Shown piece by piece: positions 28,883-39,053 of a stretch of 64,000 bases of DNA. The notes under the pieces were generated by a model. The model searched no databases. It was not told where the DNA came from and saw only the letters and a list, made by a program, of their open reading frames with translations. Both the position numbers and the translations under genes were made by a program. The stretch comes from Oceanobacillus halotolerans (lineage in GTDB: Bacteria; Bacillota; Bacilli; Bacillales; Amphibacillaceae): NCBI RefSeq assembly GCF_010993955.1, contig NZ_WIXL01000002.1, forward strand, positions 372,001-436,000, given 5' to 3'. Within the stretch, counting starts at the first letter, position 1, and every line of letters begins with the position of its first letter.

Positions 28883-28905
28883 CCCCTACCATAAACTGGC
28901 AAGGG
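28883..28905 (-). terminator. sdhCAB terminator
   Basis: On the minus strand CCCTTGCCA pairs with TGGTAGGGG (9 bp with two wobble pairs, 5-base loop), then TCCTTTTATT. Lies about 25 bases after the sdhB stop. Confidence 0.65.
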
Positions 28906-28927
28906 TAATAGTAATAATAGCTATTTA

Positions 28928-29692
28928 TTAATGCGCGTTGTCACTGCCAAAGAAGTTCTTGAAAGATTGAATATTAGTTGCACGATTCATTGCTGCGATT
29001 GATGTGGTTAATGGAATCCCTTTCGGACAAACTTGAACACAGTTTTGTGCATTTCCACAACCGGTAACGCCCCCATCTTCCATTAAGCCTTCCAAGCGTT
29101 CGCTTGCATTCATTTCACCTGTTGGATGGGCATTAAACAAGCGAGCCTGTGAGATTGCAGCAGGTCCAATAAAGTCTGACTTATCATTTACATTTGGACA
29201 TGCTTCAAGGCAAACACCACAAGTCATACATTTAGATAACTCATATGCCCATTGGCGTTTTTTCTCTGGCATACGCGGTCCAGGACCTAAATCATGTGTT
29301 CCGTCTATTGGAATCCATGCTTTTACTTGTTTTAACGCATCAAACATACGTTCACGATCAATAATTAAGTCACGAACAACGGGGAATGTTGACATTGGTT
29401 CTAAACGGATAGGCTGCTCTAATTCATCTACAAGTGCTGCACATGATTGTCTCGCTGTTCCGTTTATCACCATAGAACATGCACCACAAACTTCCTCTAG
29501 ACAGTTCATATCCCAATACACTGGTGTTGTTTTTTCCCCATTTGCATTAACTGGATTTTCACGAATTGCCATCAGTCCAGATATTACGTTCATGTTTTTA
29601 CGATATGGTACATTAAACGTTTCTTCATAAGGAGCAGAATCTGGGCTATCTTGTCGAGTGATAATAAATTTAACTGTTTTTTGTTCAGCCAT
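28928..29692 (-). CDS. sdhB: Succinate dehydrogenase iron-sulfur subunit
   Basis: 254 residues. Carries electrons from FAD to quinone through three clusters. [2Fe-2S] cysteines at about 64, 69, 72 and 84; [4Fe-4S] CMTCGVCLEACP (155, 158, 161 and 222 region); [3Fe-4S] CGNAQNCVQVCPKG. Third gene of sdhCAB, 2 bases after sdhA. Complex II is anchored in the cytoplasmic membrane by SdhC. Confidence 0.97.
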   Translation of the reverse strand: MAEQKTVKFIITRQDSPDSAPYEETFNVPYRKNMNVISGLMAIRENPVNANGEKTTPVYWDMNCLEEVCGACSMVINGTARQSCAALVDELEQPIRLEPMSTFPVVRDLIIDRERMFDALKQVKAWIPIDGTHDLGPGPRMPEKKRQWAYELSKCMTCGVCLEACPNVNDKSDFIGPAAISQARLFNAHPTGEMNASERLEGLMEDGGVTGCGNAQNCVQVCPKGIPLTTSIAAMNRATNIQSFKNFFGSDNAH

Positions 29693-29694
29693 TT

Positions 29695-31458
29695 TTACTT
29701 ACTCCCTTCGCTTTTTTTCGTATAATCACGTTTACGAGGCTTGATCAAGGAAACGTCGACATCTTCATAGGTGAATTCTGGATCTTCTTTTTCTTGATTG
29801 AAAGAAGCGATTGTTGTTTTTAACCATTCCTCATCATTACGTTCAGGGAATTCTGGCTTATAATGTGCTCCACGACTTTCGTTACGGTTATATGCACCAA
29901 TCGTAATAACACGTGCTAGATGAAGCATATTTTTTAATTGTCGTGTGAACATAACCCCTTGATTACTCCAACGTGATGTATCATTAATATTGATATTTTC
30001 CCAACGTTCAAGTAATTCTTGGATTTTCTCATCTGTTTTTAATAGTTTATCATTTTCCCGAACAACCGTTACGTTATCTGTCATCCACTCTCCAAGTTCT
30101 TTATGAATTTGATATGCGTTTTCGCTACCTTCCATTTTCATTAATGCTTCAAATTTCTCTTGTTCTTCTTTTTCTTTTGCTTCAAACAGGTCACTAGACA
30201 TATCTTCAACATGTTTATCTAGTCCATTAATATATTTAATCGCATTAGGACCGGCTACAGACCCACCATAAATAGCAGATAGTAGTGAATTTGCTCCTAG
30301 GCGGTTTCCACCATGTTGCGAATAATCACACTCCCCAGCAGCAAATATACCTGGGATACTTGTCATTTGGTCATAATCTACCCATAGTCCACCCATTGAA
30401 TAGTGAACAGCAGGGAAAATTTTCATTGGTACTTTACGTGGATCTTCCCCTACAAACTTCTCATAGATTTCAATAATTCCGCCTAATTTAACATCCAATT
30501 CTTTTGGATCTTTATGAGATAAGTCTAGGTATACCATGTTTTCGCCATTAATACCTAATTTTTGGTTTACACAAACATCAAATATTTCTCGAGTTGCAAT
30601 ATCTCGTGGAACAAGATTACCATAGGCAGGATATTTTTCCTCTAAGAAATACCAAGGTTCACCATCTTTATACGTCCATACTCGTCCACCTTCACCACGT
30701 GCAGATTCACTCATAAGACGTAGTTTGTCGTCACCTGGGATAGCAGTTGGGTGAATTTGAATAAATTCTCCGTTGGCATATTTTGCACCTTGTTGGTACA
30801 AAACACTTGCTGCAGAACCAGTATTAATGACGGAGTTTGTCGATTTTCCGAAAATGATTCCTGGTCCACCAGAAGCTATAATGGTTGCATCAGAAGGGAA
30901 TGATTTAATTTCATGTGTCCGAATATCCTGTGCTACAATCCCTCTGCCGACACCTTCATCATCAATAATTGCTCCAATGAATTCCCAGCTTTCATATTTC
31001 GTAACAAGTCCCTCTACTTCAAAACGACGAACTTGTTCATCTAAAGCATATAAAAGCTGTTGTCCTGTTGTTGCACCTGCATATGCCGTGCGATGGTGTT
31101 GTGTTCCTCCAAAACGACGGAAATCTAATAATCCTTCTGGAGTACGATTAAACATAACACCCATGCGGTCCAACATATGTATAATACTTGGTGCCGCATC
31201 ACACATTGCTTTTACTGGTGGTTGGTTTGCTAAAAAGTCTCCACCATACACTGTATCGTCAAAGTGAATATCTGGTGAGTCACCTTCGCCTTTCGTATTC
31301 ACCGCACCATTAATACCACCTTGGGCACACACAGAGTGAGAACGTTTCACTGGTACAATTGAAAATAAATCAACATGTGCTCCTTCTTCTGCTGCTTTAA
31401 TTGTTGCCATTAGCCCAGCCAGACCACCACCAACAACAGCGATTTTACGATTGGTCAT
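29695..31458 (-). CDS. sdhA: Succinate dehydrogenase flavoprotein subunit
   Basis: 587 residues from ATG 31458; an in-frame GTG at 31470 is too close to the AAGGAG site. Oxidises succinate to fumarate. FAD-binding IAVVGGGLAGLMATIKAAE is at the N-terminus, the covalent-FAD histidine is in RSHSVCAQGGING, and the catalytic region HPTAIPGDDKLRLMSESARGEGG is intact, as is YSMGGLWVDYD. Middle gene of sdhCAB. Confidence 0.97.
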   Translation of the reverse strand: MTNRKIAVVGGGLAGLMATIKAAEEGAHVDLFSIVPVKRSHSVCAQGGINGAVNTKGEGDSPDIHFDDTVYGGDFLANQPPVKAMCDAAPSIIHMLDRMGVMFNRTPEGLLDFRRFGGTQHHRTAYAGATTGQQLLYALDEQVRRFEVEGLVTKYESWEFIGAIIDDEGVGRGIVAQDIRTHEIKSFPSDATIIASGGPGIIFGKSTNSVINTGSAASVLYQQGAKYANGEFIQIHPTAIPGDDKLRLMSESARGEGGRVWTYKDGEPWYFLEEKYPAYGNLVPRDIATREIFDVCVNQKLGINGENMVYLDLSHKDPKELDVKLGGIIEIYEKFVGEDPRKVPMKIFPAVHYSMGGLWVDYDQMTSIPGIFAAGECDYSQHGGNRLGANSLLSAIYGGSVAGPNAIKYINGLDKHVEDMSSDLFEAKEKEEQEKFEALMKMEGSENAYQIHKELGEWMTDNVTVVRENDKLLKTDEKIQELLERWENININDTSRWSNQGVMFTRQLKNMLHLARVITIGAYNRNESRGAHYKPEFPERNDEEWLKTTIASFNQEKEDPEFTYEDVDVSLIKPRKRDYTKKSEGSK

Positions 31459-31485
31459 AGTAATACTCACTCCTTCTTTTCCTAT

Positions 31486-32106
31486 TTAAACACCATAAGC
31501 GAATGTTATTAGCGAACGAATTCCAATATAACTAACAGCTAAAAATACAATTAAGGTAGCATATGTAACAATTTTTTGCGATCGAGGTGACTGTGCAAAG
31601 CCCCAAGATACCATAAAACTCCATAGTCCATTAGCAAAATGGAAAACAGTTGAAATTACCCCTACAACATAAAACCAAAACATAAACGGATTTGTTAAGA
31701 TGCTTTCCATTAAACTATAGTCTAAATCGGCATTTCCTAATCCGATTTGAACACGTGTTTCCCAAACGTGCCATGAAATAAATATTAATGTAATAATCCC
31801 TGTGACACGCTGTAAATAAAACATCCAGTTACGGAAAAAACCATAACGTTTGATATTATTACGGGTTACAAATACGATGTAGACCCCTAAGATTGCGTGA
31901 AATAGTATTGGCAGAAAGATGATAACCGTTTCTAGTACGATACGAAATGGTAGATCGTGCATAAACGAGGCTGCCTTATTAAAACTCTCTGGACCGTAAA
32001 CAGCAAAATGATTCACCACTAAGTGTTGAATCAAAAAGATACCGATTGGAATGACACCTAACAATGAATGTAATCTACGGTAAAAATATTCCCGATGTTC
32101 TGCCAT
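31486..32106 (-). CDS. sdhC: Succinate dehydrogenase cytochrome b558 membrane subunit
   Basis: 206 residues with five membrane helices, the single-subunit diheme anchor type of Bacillus. Candidate heme-ligand histidines are at about 28, 70, 113 and 156, matching the B. subtilis arrangement. It transfers electrons to menaquinone. First gene of sdhCAB, with GGGGGG close upstream of the ATG. Confidence 0.96.
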   Translation of the reverse strand: MAEHREYFYRRLHSLLGVIPIGIFLIQHLVVNHFAVYGPESFNKAASFMHDLPFRIVLETVIIFLPILFHAILGVYIVFVTRNNIKRYGFFRNWMFYLQRVTGIITLIFISWHVWETRVQIGLGNADLDYSLMESILTNPFMFWFYVVGVISTVFHFANGLWSFMVSWGFAQSPRSQKIVTYATLIVFLAVSYIGIRSLITFAYGV

Positions 32107-32607
32107 GTATTACCCCCCCTTAATCATTATGTGATTTTAATTTAGTAAAACACAAATCATACGATTCATAAGCAGTATTAGATAAGTTAGCTTGACAGTC
32201 GCCATACACCATATATTCTTTTGGCAACAGTCAAATTTAATACATGTAAAGGTAAGAAAGCACGATACTTTCCTGCTAACTACCAAGATAACGTTTTCTT
32301 TTTTATCTAATTCGCCGAAAAATGTACAATTTGTGACACATTTATTGTACTTCTATCTATATAAAGCGTCAAGAAAAGAAGTAATATATTTTTAGAAATG
32401 TGACATTTTACATTTTTCAATTGTATATAGGAATTAAAATTCAGTTGCACGAAAAACAAAATAAATAGATAATATATATATGGAGGAAAATATATTAAAA
32501 GGAATCTTTAAGAGGATGTTCAACAAGCATAAATTAATAACTATTTAGCGTTAATTACTTATAAGTGAGAAATAGTAGTCGCTTTTATGGAAGGAAGGAT
32601 GACAGCA
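32107..32607. other. Divergent spacer between sdhC and yslB
   Basis: About 500 AT-rich bases with no gene. A fragment resembling the R6 end (GAGGATGTTCAACAAG, 32512-32527) is present. I could not place the sdh or yslB promoters with confidence. Confidence 0.6.
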
Positions 32608-33045
32608 ATGCAAAAGAAAACGGAAGAGCTGTTAATGACAGATCTAGATCAATTACATACATCTGGTGCTGGCTACGATGTATTACGATATATTAGTTTA
32701 CCGGAATTATTAGGAAAAGAATCTGACACACTTCTATATTTCTTAGGGAAAAGTTTAGCTCGGAAATTTAACCCCCAATCACTTGATGATATCATCCTTC
32801 TTTTTGAAAAATTAGGATGGGGTAAATTAGAAATCCGGAAGAAAAAGCGAAAAACAGTCATTTTTCAATTAATGGCAGATGCGGTAGTTCAACGAATTAA
32901 TAGTTCATTGGATGTTGAATTTCGGTTAGAATCTGGATTTTTAGCAGAAGCAATGGAGATTCTCAATGGCAAATCATGTGAATGTACAGAAGAGATAAAC
33001 CGTAAACTCTACTTAATTGAGTTTAATCTCATTTTCACAGATTAA
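32608..33045 (+). CDS. yslB: YslB, DUF2507 protein
   Basis: 145 residues from ATG 32608, about ten bases after AAGGAAGG; ATG 32587 is an alternative. Segments SLPELLGKESDTLLYFLGKSLARKF and FEKLGWGKLEIRKKKRKTVIFQL, plus a late LESGFLAEAMEILNG, fit the DUF2507/V4R-like family of B. subtilis YslB. It lies next to sdhC as in B. subtilis, but lysC, which normally follows, is missing. Function unknown. Confidence 0.88.
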   Translation: MQKKTEELLMTDLDQLHTSGAGYDVLRYISLPELLGKESDTLLYFLGKSLARKFNPQSLDDIILLFEKLGWGKLEIRKKKRKTVIFQLMADAVVQRINSSLDVEFRLESGFLAEAMEILNGKSCECTEEINRKLYLIEFNLIFTD

Positions 33046-33070
33046 ACTACTACTTATACATAAAAAGAAG

Positions 33071-33105
33071 AGGTATAGTCACTCCAAATACGACTGACTA
33101 TACCT
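33071..33105. terminator. Shared terminator of yslB and uvrC
   Basis: Stem AGGTATAGTC / GACTATACCT (33071-33080 with 33096-33105) between convergent genes, T-rich on the plus side and AAAAAG on the other. Confidence 0.75.
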
Positions 33106-33109
33106 TTAA

Positions 33110-34888
33110 TTATTGCTTTTTATTTAAATGGTCCAAAATATCCTGTGCAGTATTTTTAGGTATACCTAATTTTGTGAAATCTTCTATAGCTGCATTTTTT
33201 ATGGCTTCAATCGTTTTGAAGTGCTTTAACAATAATCGTCTTCTTTTTTCTCCAACTCCTTTAATGTTATCCAATTCTGATTGAAACACACTCTTTCCTC
33301 TTAACTGCCTATGAAACGTAATTGCAAACCGATGGACCTCATCTTGAATCCGTTGTACTAAATAAAATTCCTGTGATTTTCTAGATAAAGGGACTATTTC
33401 AGGAGACATCCCATATAGTAACTCACTGGTTTTATGTTTATCATCTTTGGCCAATCCAGCTAATGGTATGCTAATATCTAACTCATTTTCAAGTACATCC
33501 ATTGCCGCATTCATTTGACCTTTCCCACCATCTACAATGATCAGATCAGGTAATGGTAAGTCTTCCTTTAGTACTCGTGTATACCTCCTTCTTATAACTT
33601 CACGCATTGTTTCATAATCATCTGGTCCTGAAACATCTCTTATCTTATATTTTCGGTATTCTTTCTTATTTGGACGTCCATCTATAAAAACTACCATAGC
33701 AGAGACAGGGTCTGTTCCTTGTATATTCGAGTTATCAAACGCTTCAATACGATGCGGTGTTTCTATATTTAGAATCTCACCTAGTCGATCCACCGCTTTA
33801 ATCGTACGTTCTTCGTTTCGCTCAATAATCGAGAATTTCTCTTGCAGTGCGATGGAGGCATTCTTCATAGCTAAGGCTACCAATTCCTTTTTACGCCCAC
33901 GAAATGGTGTATGCACATCAATTTCTAATAATTCTTCTAATAATTCCGTATCCGTTCCGATTGGTAATAAAATTTGCTTTGGCTTTAGATGATGTTGATG
34001 TAAATAAAAACGACCGATAAAACTAATGAATGTGTCTTCTGGGTCATCAAAAAATGGAAAAATAGATACATCGCGTTCTATTAATTTACCTTGTCGTATA
34101 AAGAATACTTGAATACATATCCAACCTTTATCATAACTATAGCCAAAAATGTCTCGATCAGCCCGATCATTTAAGGTCATCTTTTGTTGTTCCATCACAA
34201 TTTCGATATGTTGGATTTGATCCCTTAATTCCTTTGCACGTTCGAAATTAAGCTCTTCGCTAGCTTGAATCATTTGCTGCTTCAAGTCATTTTTGATCGT
34301 TTTATACCCTCCATGTAAAAAAGAGGATATACTTTTCACAATTTCTTGGTACATTTCAACTGAGGGTGGGGTCTCACTACACGCTAAACACTGATTCATG
34401 TGGTAATAAAGACAAACACGTCCAGGTGGATTGTTGCATTTTCGTAATGGGTATAAACGATCTAAGAGTCGTTTCGTTTCCTTTGCTGCATTGACATTTG
34501 GATAGGGACCAAAGTATTTTCCCTTATCTTTCTTTACCTTTCTTGTAATGATTAAGCGTGGGTGTCTTTCATCGGTTATTTTCAAATAGGGGTAAGATTT
34601 ATCATCTTTTAACATGACATTATATTTTGGATCGTATTTTTTAATTAGATTCATTTCTAAGATTAATGCTTCTATTTCTGAGGAGGTAACAATATATTCA
34701 AAATCCTCAATTTCCTGTACCAACCGTTGCGTTTTTTGGTCATTTGCACCAGTAAAATAGGATCGCACTCTATTTCGTAGTTTTTTAGACTTCCCCACAT
34801 AAATGACTGTACCATGTTTATCCTTCATTAAATAACAACCAGGTTGTGTAGGAAGAACAGCCAATTTATCTTTTATTCTTTGATTCAT
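33110..34888 (-). CDS. uvrC: Excinuclease ABC subunit C
   Basis: 592 residues. Makes the dual incisions in nucleotide-excision repair with UvrAB. An N-terminal GIY-YIG nuclease ([31 protein letters not shown], about 14-45), a UVR domain (about 200-235), an RNase H-like nuclease core ([21 protein letters not shown] ... [15 protein letters not shown]) and C-terminal helix-hairpin-helix motifs ([16 protein letters not shown]) are all present. Confidence 0.97.
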   Translation of the reverse strand: MNQRIKDKLAVLPTQPGCYLMKDKHGTVIYVGKSKKLRNRVRSYFTGANDQKTQRLVQEIEDFEYIVTSSEIEALILEMNLIKKYDPKYNVMLKDDKSYPYLKITDERHPRLIITRKVKKDKGKYFGPYPNVNAAKETKRLLDRLYPLRKCNNPPGRVCLYYHMNQCLACSETPPSVEMYQEIVKSISSFLHGGYKTIKNDLKQQMIQASEELNFERAKELRDQIQHIEIVMEQQKMTLNDRADRDIFGYSYDKGWICIQVFFIRQGKLIERDVSIFPFFDDPEDTFISFIGRFYLHQHHLKPKQILLPIGTDTELLEELLEIDVHTPFRGRKKELVALAMKNASIALQEKFSIIERNEERTIKAVDRLGEILNIETPHRIEAFDNSNIQGTDPVSAMVVFIDGRPNKKEYRKYKIRDVSGPDDYETMREVIRRRYTRVLKEDLPLPDLIIVDGGKGQMNAAMDVLENELDISIPLAGLAKDDKHKTSELLYGMSPEIVPLSRKSQEFYLVQRIQDEVHRFAITFHRQLRGKSVFQSELDNIKGVGEKRRRLLLKHFKTIEAIKNAAIEDFTKLGIPKNTAQDILDHLNKKQ

Positions 34889-35219
34889 CTCTCATGTCAG
34901 CCCTTTTTAAAATCGCTTTTTTCACAAAGATTATGTTTTCTAATTAACTCAACTTTCGCACTCTAAAATAGGAGGTAGGTATATCTTGATATAGCTTGAT
35001 AAACTAGCAATTCCATTCATTCTTGTAGTTAACTTTTGTAATCATTGTATTCTTTAATTGGAGTATTTTAGGTATCTCAAAGATAACTACGAATGTTGAA
35101 TAATTACGGATATAAACGATCACTTTAGACATTAGTATCCATAATGCTCTACAAACAAAGATGATCCCCCGCTACTTATTGTAACAAGGGATCATTCATT
35201 CTGCTAGATTTATTTATAA
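34889..35219. other. Spacer between trxA and uvrC
   Basis: About 330 bases; beyond the trxA terminator I see no gene, repeat or clear promoter. Confidence 0.6.
35161..35195 (-). terminator. trxA terminator
   Basis: Stem ATGATCCC / GGGATCAT (35161-35168 with 35188-35195) with TTTG on the minus strand. Lies 25 bases after the trxA stop. Confidence 0.7.
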
Positions 35220-35537
35220 TTAAGAAGCATGCTTGTTAATTAGTTCTACTAATGCTTCTTTTGGTTGGAATCCAACAACTTGATCAACAACATTACCATC
35301 TTTAAATAATAATAATGTTGGGATACTCATAACACCATATTTACCAGCTGTTTCTTGATTTTCATCAACGTCTAGCTTGACGATTTGTACTTTATCTTCC
35401 ATTTCGCCATCTATTTCTTCTAAAACAGGGGCAATCATTTTACAAGGTCCACACCAAGGTGCCCAAAAGTCTGCTAAAACTAATCCCTCAGAAGTTTCTT
35501 GTGTGAAATTTTGATCTGTTACATGTGAAATTGCCAT
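35220..35537 (-). CDS. trxA: Thioredoxin
   Basis: 105 residues, a complete thioredoxin fold. The active site WCGPC has cysteines at about 29 and 32, and the cis-proline loop is SIPTLLLF. The general cytoplasmic disulfide reductant. It sits between etfA and uvrC as in B. subtilis, with terminators on both sides, so it is probably a single-gene transcript. Confidence 0.97.
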   Translation of the reverse strand: MAISHVTDQNFTQETSEGLVLADFWAPWCGPCKMIAPVLEEIDGEMEDKVQIVKLDVDENQETAGKYGVMSIPTLLLFKDGNVVDQVVGFQPKEALVELINKHAS

Positions 35538-35631
35538 GCTATTCCCTCCTTATCCTTTTCAATTCTCTTATGAGTATATCACCGATAGTATTTCCTAGCG
35601 AATACTTTGCTTATTCAAAATAGATAAGTAA

Positions 35632-35658
35632 AAAAGATCTGACCCTAAGTCGGATCAG
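35632..35658 (-). terminator. etfA (fad operon) terminator
   Basis: Minus-strand CTGATCC pairs with GGGTCAG (35639-35645 with 35652-35658, one wobble), followed by ATCTTTTTT. Confidence 0.75.
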
Positions 35659-35669
35659 AACTTTTTTTA

Positions 35670-36653
35670 TTACACATTAATGCCTTTTAGTTTTTTCACT
35701 TCTTCAATTAGCATTGGTACTACTTCAAATAAGTCACCAACAATACCATAATCTGCAACATTAAAAATGTTAGCCTCTGGGTCCTTGTTGATCGCAACAA
35801 TTACTTTTGAATTACTCATACCTGCTAAATGTTGGATAGCACCAGAAATCCCTACTGCAAAATAAAGGTCGGGTGTAACTACTTTACCAGTTTGACCAAT
35901 TTGCAAGGAATAATCACAGTAATCAGCATCACATGCACCACGTGATGCACCAACTGCACCACCTAAAACATCGGCTAGTTCATATAAAGGTTTAAATCCA
36001 TCTGCGCTTTTAACTCCACGACCACCTGCAACAATCACGTTTGCTTCAGATAAATCGACACCATCAGAAGCTTTTCGAATAACATCCTTAATTACAGTAC
36101 GTAAATCGGTTACGTCTACGTCTTTAGACTCTACTTCACCATTACGGGAATCATCACGGTCTAAAGCTGGAATATTATTAGGACGAATGGTCACAAAAGT
36201 TAAACCATCTTCAATCACTTTCTTTTCAAATGCTTTTCCTGAATAAATAGGTCTAATAAATGTAACATCTTCTCCGTCTACCTCAATATCTGTTGCATCA
36301 GAGATAAGACCCGAGTCTAACTTGCTCGCCAATTTAGGAGTTAAATCTTTTCCAACAGCTGTATGTCCCATTACAATTCCACTAGGGGACTCATCTTCAA
36401 TGACCGCCATTATCGCTTGCGAATATCCCTCTGATGTATACGTTTTCAAGTTTTCATGTGCGACAGTTACAACACGGTCTGCTCCATAATAAATCATTTC
36501 TTGTGCTTGTGCTTCTAACTCTTGATCCCCACATACGACACCTACAATTTCTCCATCTGCATCTATCTTTTTGGCTGCTGCAATCGCTTCGAACGTAACA
36601 TTACGTAAAACACCATCACGTATCTCGCCAATTACTAATAATTTATCACTCAT
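35670..36653 (-). CDS. etfA: Electron transfer flavoprotein alpha subunit
   Basis: 327 residues. Takes electrons from acyl-CoA dehydrogenases. The C-terminal FAD-binding domain is well conserved: [67 protein letters not shown]. Last gene of fadR-fadB-etfB-etfA. Confidence 0.96.
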   Translation of the reverse strand: MSDKLLVIGEIRDGVLRNVTFEAIAAAKKIDADGEIVGVVCGDQELEAQAQEMIYYGADRVVTVAHENLKTYTSEGYSQAIMAVIEDESPSGIVMGHTAVGKDLTPKLASKLDSGLISDATDIEVDGEDVTFIRPIYSGKAFEKKVIEDGLTFVTIRPNNIPALDRDDSRNGEVESKDVDVTDLRTVIKDVIRKASDGVDLSEANVIVAGGRGVKSADGFKPLYELADVLGGAVGASRGACDADYCDYSLQIGQTGKVVTPDLYFAVGISGAIQHLAGMSNSKVIVAINKDPEANIFNVADYGIVGDLFEVVPMLIEEVKKLKGINV

Positions 36654-36677
36654 TGTGCATTTCTCCCTTCTGCCACA

Positions 36678-37451
36678 CTATAATACTTTCGCTTCATCTT
36701 TTAATAGTGACACTAATTCTTTTACCTGGTCATCAAGTTCTCCTTCTAGTACACGACCAGCTTCTTTTTCAGGTGGTAGGAAAACTTCTACCGTTTTTGT
36801 TTTCGCCTCTACATCATCTTCATCTAAATCAAGATCATCTATTTCTAATTCTTCTAAAGGCTTTTTCTTCGCTTTCATGATACCTGGTAAGGATGGATAT
36901 CTAGGTTCATTCAACCCTTGCTGACATGTTACTAGAACTGGTAATGGAACTTCTACCTTTTCGATATCCCCTTCGACATCCTTATCTATTTTAGCGGTCT
37001 CCTCTTCAATCGTTAAAGCTGTAATGGTTGTGACATATGAAATCCCTAAACGATCTGCGAGTCTTGGACCAACTTGCCCACTTGCTTCGTCAATTGCTAC
37101 ATTTCCAGCTAATATTAAATCTGGTTCTTTATCTTCAAAGAAGGCCTCTAAAATCTTAGCTGTTGAATACTGATCACCATCTTCAAGATCATCTTCTGTA
37201 TCTATCAATACCGCTTTATCAGCTCCCATTGCTAAAGCAGTACGTAATTGTTTTTCAGACTCCTCATCGCCAACTGTCACAACAGTAACTTCTCCACCGT
37301 GTTCGTCTCGTTGATTAATGGCCTCCTCAATTGCATATTCATCATATGGATTAATGATAAATTCAGCACCATCATCTTCAATTCGTCCATTAGATACAAC
37401 TATTTTTTCCTCTGTATCAAATGTCTTTTTTAATAATACATAAATATCCAT
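36678..37451 (-). CDS. etfB: Electron transfer flavoprotein beta subunit
   Basis: 257 residues. An adenine-nucleotide alpha-hydrolase-like fold with NPYDEYAIEEAI, LAMGADKAVLI, ILAGNVAIDEASGQVGPRLADRLG and the signature near LVTCQQGLNEPRYPSLPGIMKAKKKP. Forms the heterodimer with EtfA, encoded 24 bases downstream. Confidence 0.96.
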   Translation of the reverse strand: MDIYVLLKKTFDTEEKIVVSNGRIEDDGAEFIINPYDEYAIEEAINQRDEHGGEVTVVTVGDEESEKQLRTALAMGADKAVLIDTEDDLEDGDQYSTAKILEAFFEDKEPDLILAGNVAIDEASGQVGPRLADRLGISYVTTITALTIEEETAKIDKDVEGDIEKVEVPLPVLVTCQQGLNEPRYPSLPGIMKAKKKPLEELEIDDLDLDEDDVEAKTKTVEVFLPPEKEAGRVLEGELDDQVKELVSLLKDEAKVL

Positions 37452-37469
37452 CTGTGATCCTCCTTTAAA

Positions 37470-38243
37470 CTATTTATCTTGGAAGTTTGGTTTCCGTTTT
37501 TCTATAAACGCTTGCACACCTTCTTTTGCATCATCTGAGCCAAATATTGCTCCAAAGGATTCAGCCTCTTTCTCGATTCCTTTTGTAAATTGTTCCGTTT
37601 TCGCATATGGAACAAGGTGCATCACTTCTTTAATCGTCAATTTACTTTTAGCTGCAATTTTTTCTGCTAGTTTCATTGCCTCTTCCTCTACAGAATCTTC
37701 ATCACATACAATGTTTGCTAATCCCCACGAATAAGCTTCACGACCACCAATTGGCTCTCCTGTTAGAATCATTTCATATGCTTTTGCAGTGCCAACATAG
37801 TGTGGTAAGCGTTGTGTTCCTGCAAATCCTGGTATAATCCCTAATGTTAATTCTGGCAAACCAAGCTTTGCATTTTCTGTAACTATCCGCATATGACACG
37901 CCATGGCAAGCTCTAACCCACCACCTAAAGCTGCACCATGTATAGCTGCAACAATTGGAATTGGAAACGCTTCAATTCGGTTAAATAATTGCTGTCCTTT
38001 TTCAGAAAGAGATTGATAATCGGATGATTTTTGAAGTGATGTAAATTCCTTAATATCTGCACCAGCAGAGAAAAACTTCCCTTCACCTTTTAAAACAATA
38101 GCCTTGATAGCATCGTCCGCCTCTATTTCATCCAATCGTTTATCAAGATCTTGTAGTAGATTACTAGACAATGCATTTGCAGGTGGACTTATTATCGTAA
38201 GCATTGCGATATTTCCAGTTGTTTCAAGTTTTACTGTACTCAC
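37470..38243 (-). CDS. fadB: Enoyl-CoA hydratase
   Basis: A 257-residue crotonase-fold enzyme for beta-oxidation. The oxyanion-hole segments are FSAGADIKEF (about 58-67) and HGAALGGGLELAMACH, and the two catalytic glutamates lie in GGLELA (about 110) and LPELTLGIIPGFAGTQRL (about 130). B. subtilis name fadB/ysiB. It lies between fadR and etfB, 18 bases upstream of etfB. Confidence 0.94.
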   Translation of the reverse strand: MSTVKLETTGNIAMLTIISPPANALSSNLLQDLDKRLDEIEADDAIKAIVLKGEGKFFSAGADIKEFTSLQKSSDYQSLSEKGQQLFNRIEAFPIPIVAAIHGAALGGGLELAMACHMRIVTENAKLGLPELTLGIIPGFAGTQRLPHYVGTAKAYEMILTGEPIGGREAYSWGLANIVCDEDSVEEEAMKLAEKIAAKSKLTIKEVMHLVPYAKTEQFTKGIEKEAESFGAIFGSDDAKEGVQAFIEKRKPNFQDK

Positions 38244-38318
38244 AAGCTTTCCCCCTTTGTATTTATAGTAACAAAATTTTTATAAAAGCACATCTCTTTA
38301 TACACATATTTCAAAATA

Positions 38319-38906
38319 TTAATGGTGTTTCGATAGACCATTTATAATCAAGGTATGTACAGGATGTGCTTGCTCCACTAATTGATAACGTTGTTCATTC
38401 ATAACCCAGTTTGTTACCACTTCATCCAGAGTTCCAAATATCATTTGACGAACAAGTGGTAAATTTAAGTCATCCCTAAAAATTTTTTCTTCTATTCCTT
38501 CCTTAATGATTTCATCAATTAACGTTAGATATGGCTTTAGTATTTTATTGATTTTTAAGCGTAATTCTTTGTTTGATTGACGCAATTCTAGCTGTGTCAC
38601 AATTGCTAAATGGTGATTTTCTGCTAGTTGTTGAAAATGGGTTCGAATTAGCGTTAACAGTTTTTCATCTGCATTATTTTTTTCTTTAATACTAGAAACA
38701 ATCTTTTCAATAAAGGTGCCCATTTTCTCTTCAAATACAGATACTAAAATATCTTCCTTATTTTTAAAGTATAAGTAAATAGTGCCATCTGCAACACCAG
38801 CTTGTTTTGCAATTTTGGAAACCTGTGATGCATGGTACCCATTTTCAGCAATAACCACAACTGCAGCATCAATAATTTGTTTATACTTTGGTTTGTTTTT
38901 TTTCAT
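38319..38906 (-). CDS. fadR: FadR, TetR-family fatty-acid degradation repressor
   Basis: 195 residues from ATG 38906, with AAGGGAG about six bases upstream; a longer frame to 38951 would run through the operator. The helix-turn-helix QIIDAAVVVIAENGYHASQVSKIAKQAGVADGTIYLYFKNKEDIL is very close to B. subtilis FadR (YsiA), which is released from DNA by long-chain acyl-CoA. First gene of fadR-fadB-etfB-etfA. An 18-bp FadR-type operator lies just upstream. Confidence 0.95.
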   Translation of the reverse strand: MKKNKPKYKQIIDAAVVVIAENGYHASQVSKIAKQAGVADGTIYLYFKNKEDILVSVFEEKMGTFIEKIVSSIKEKNNADEKLLTLIRTHFQQLAENHHLAIVTQLELRQSNKELRLKINKILKPYLTLIDEIIKEGIEEKIFRDDLNLPLVRQMIFGTLDEVVTNWVMNEQRYQLVEQAHPVHTLIINGLSKHH

Positions 38907-38932
38907 ACAAATCTCCCTTAGGGTCTCTATAA

Positions 38933-38950
38933 TGAATGAATAATCATTCA
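38933..38950. promoter_or_regulatory. FadR operator
   Basis: TGAATGAATAATCATTCA, an 18-bp inverted repeat matching the known B. subtilis FadR consensus TGAATGAMTANTCATTCA. It lies 26 bases upstream of the fadR start. No such site is seen upstream of lcfA. Confidence 0.85.
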
Positions 38951-39011
38951 TTATTTATTGTACGTTTCCATGAAGAAGATGTCAATATTTAAGGTTGTAC
39001 AAAATGTTGAT

Positions 39012-39032
39012 AAAAACTTGGCTGTTGCCAAG
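39012..39032 (-). terminator. lcfA terminator
   Basis: Stem CTTGGC / GCCAAG (39017-39022 with 39027-39032), 4-base loop, then TTTTT on the minus strand, directly after the lcfA stop. It separates lcfA from fadR. Confidence 0.75.
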
Positions 39033-39053
39033 CTTTATGCAGAAGCATCATTA

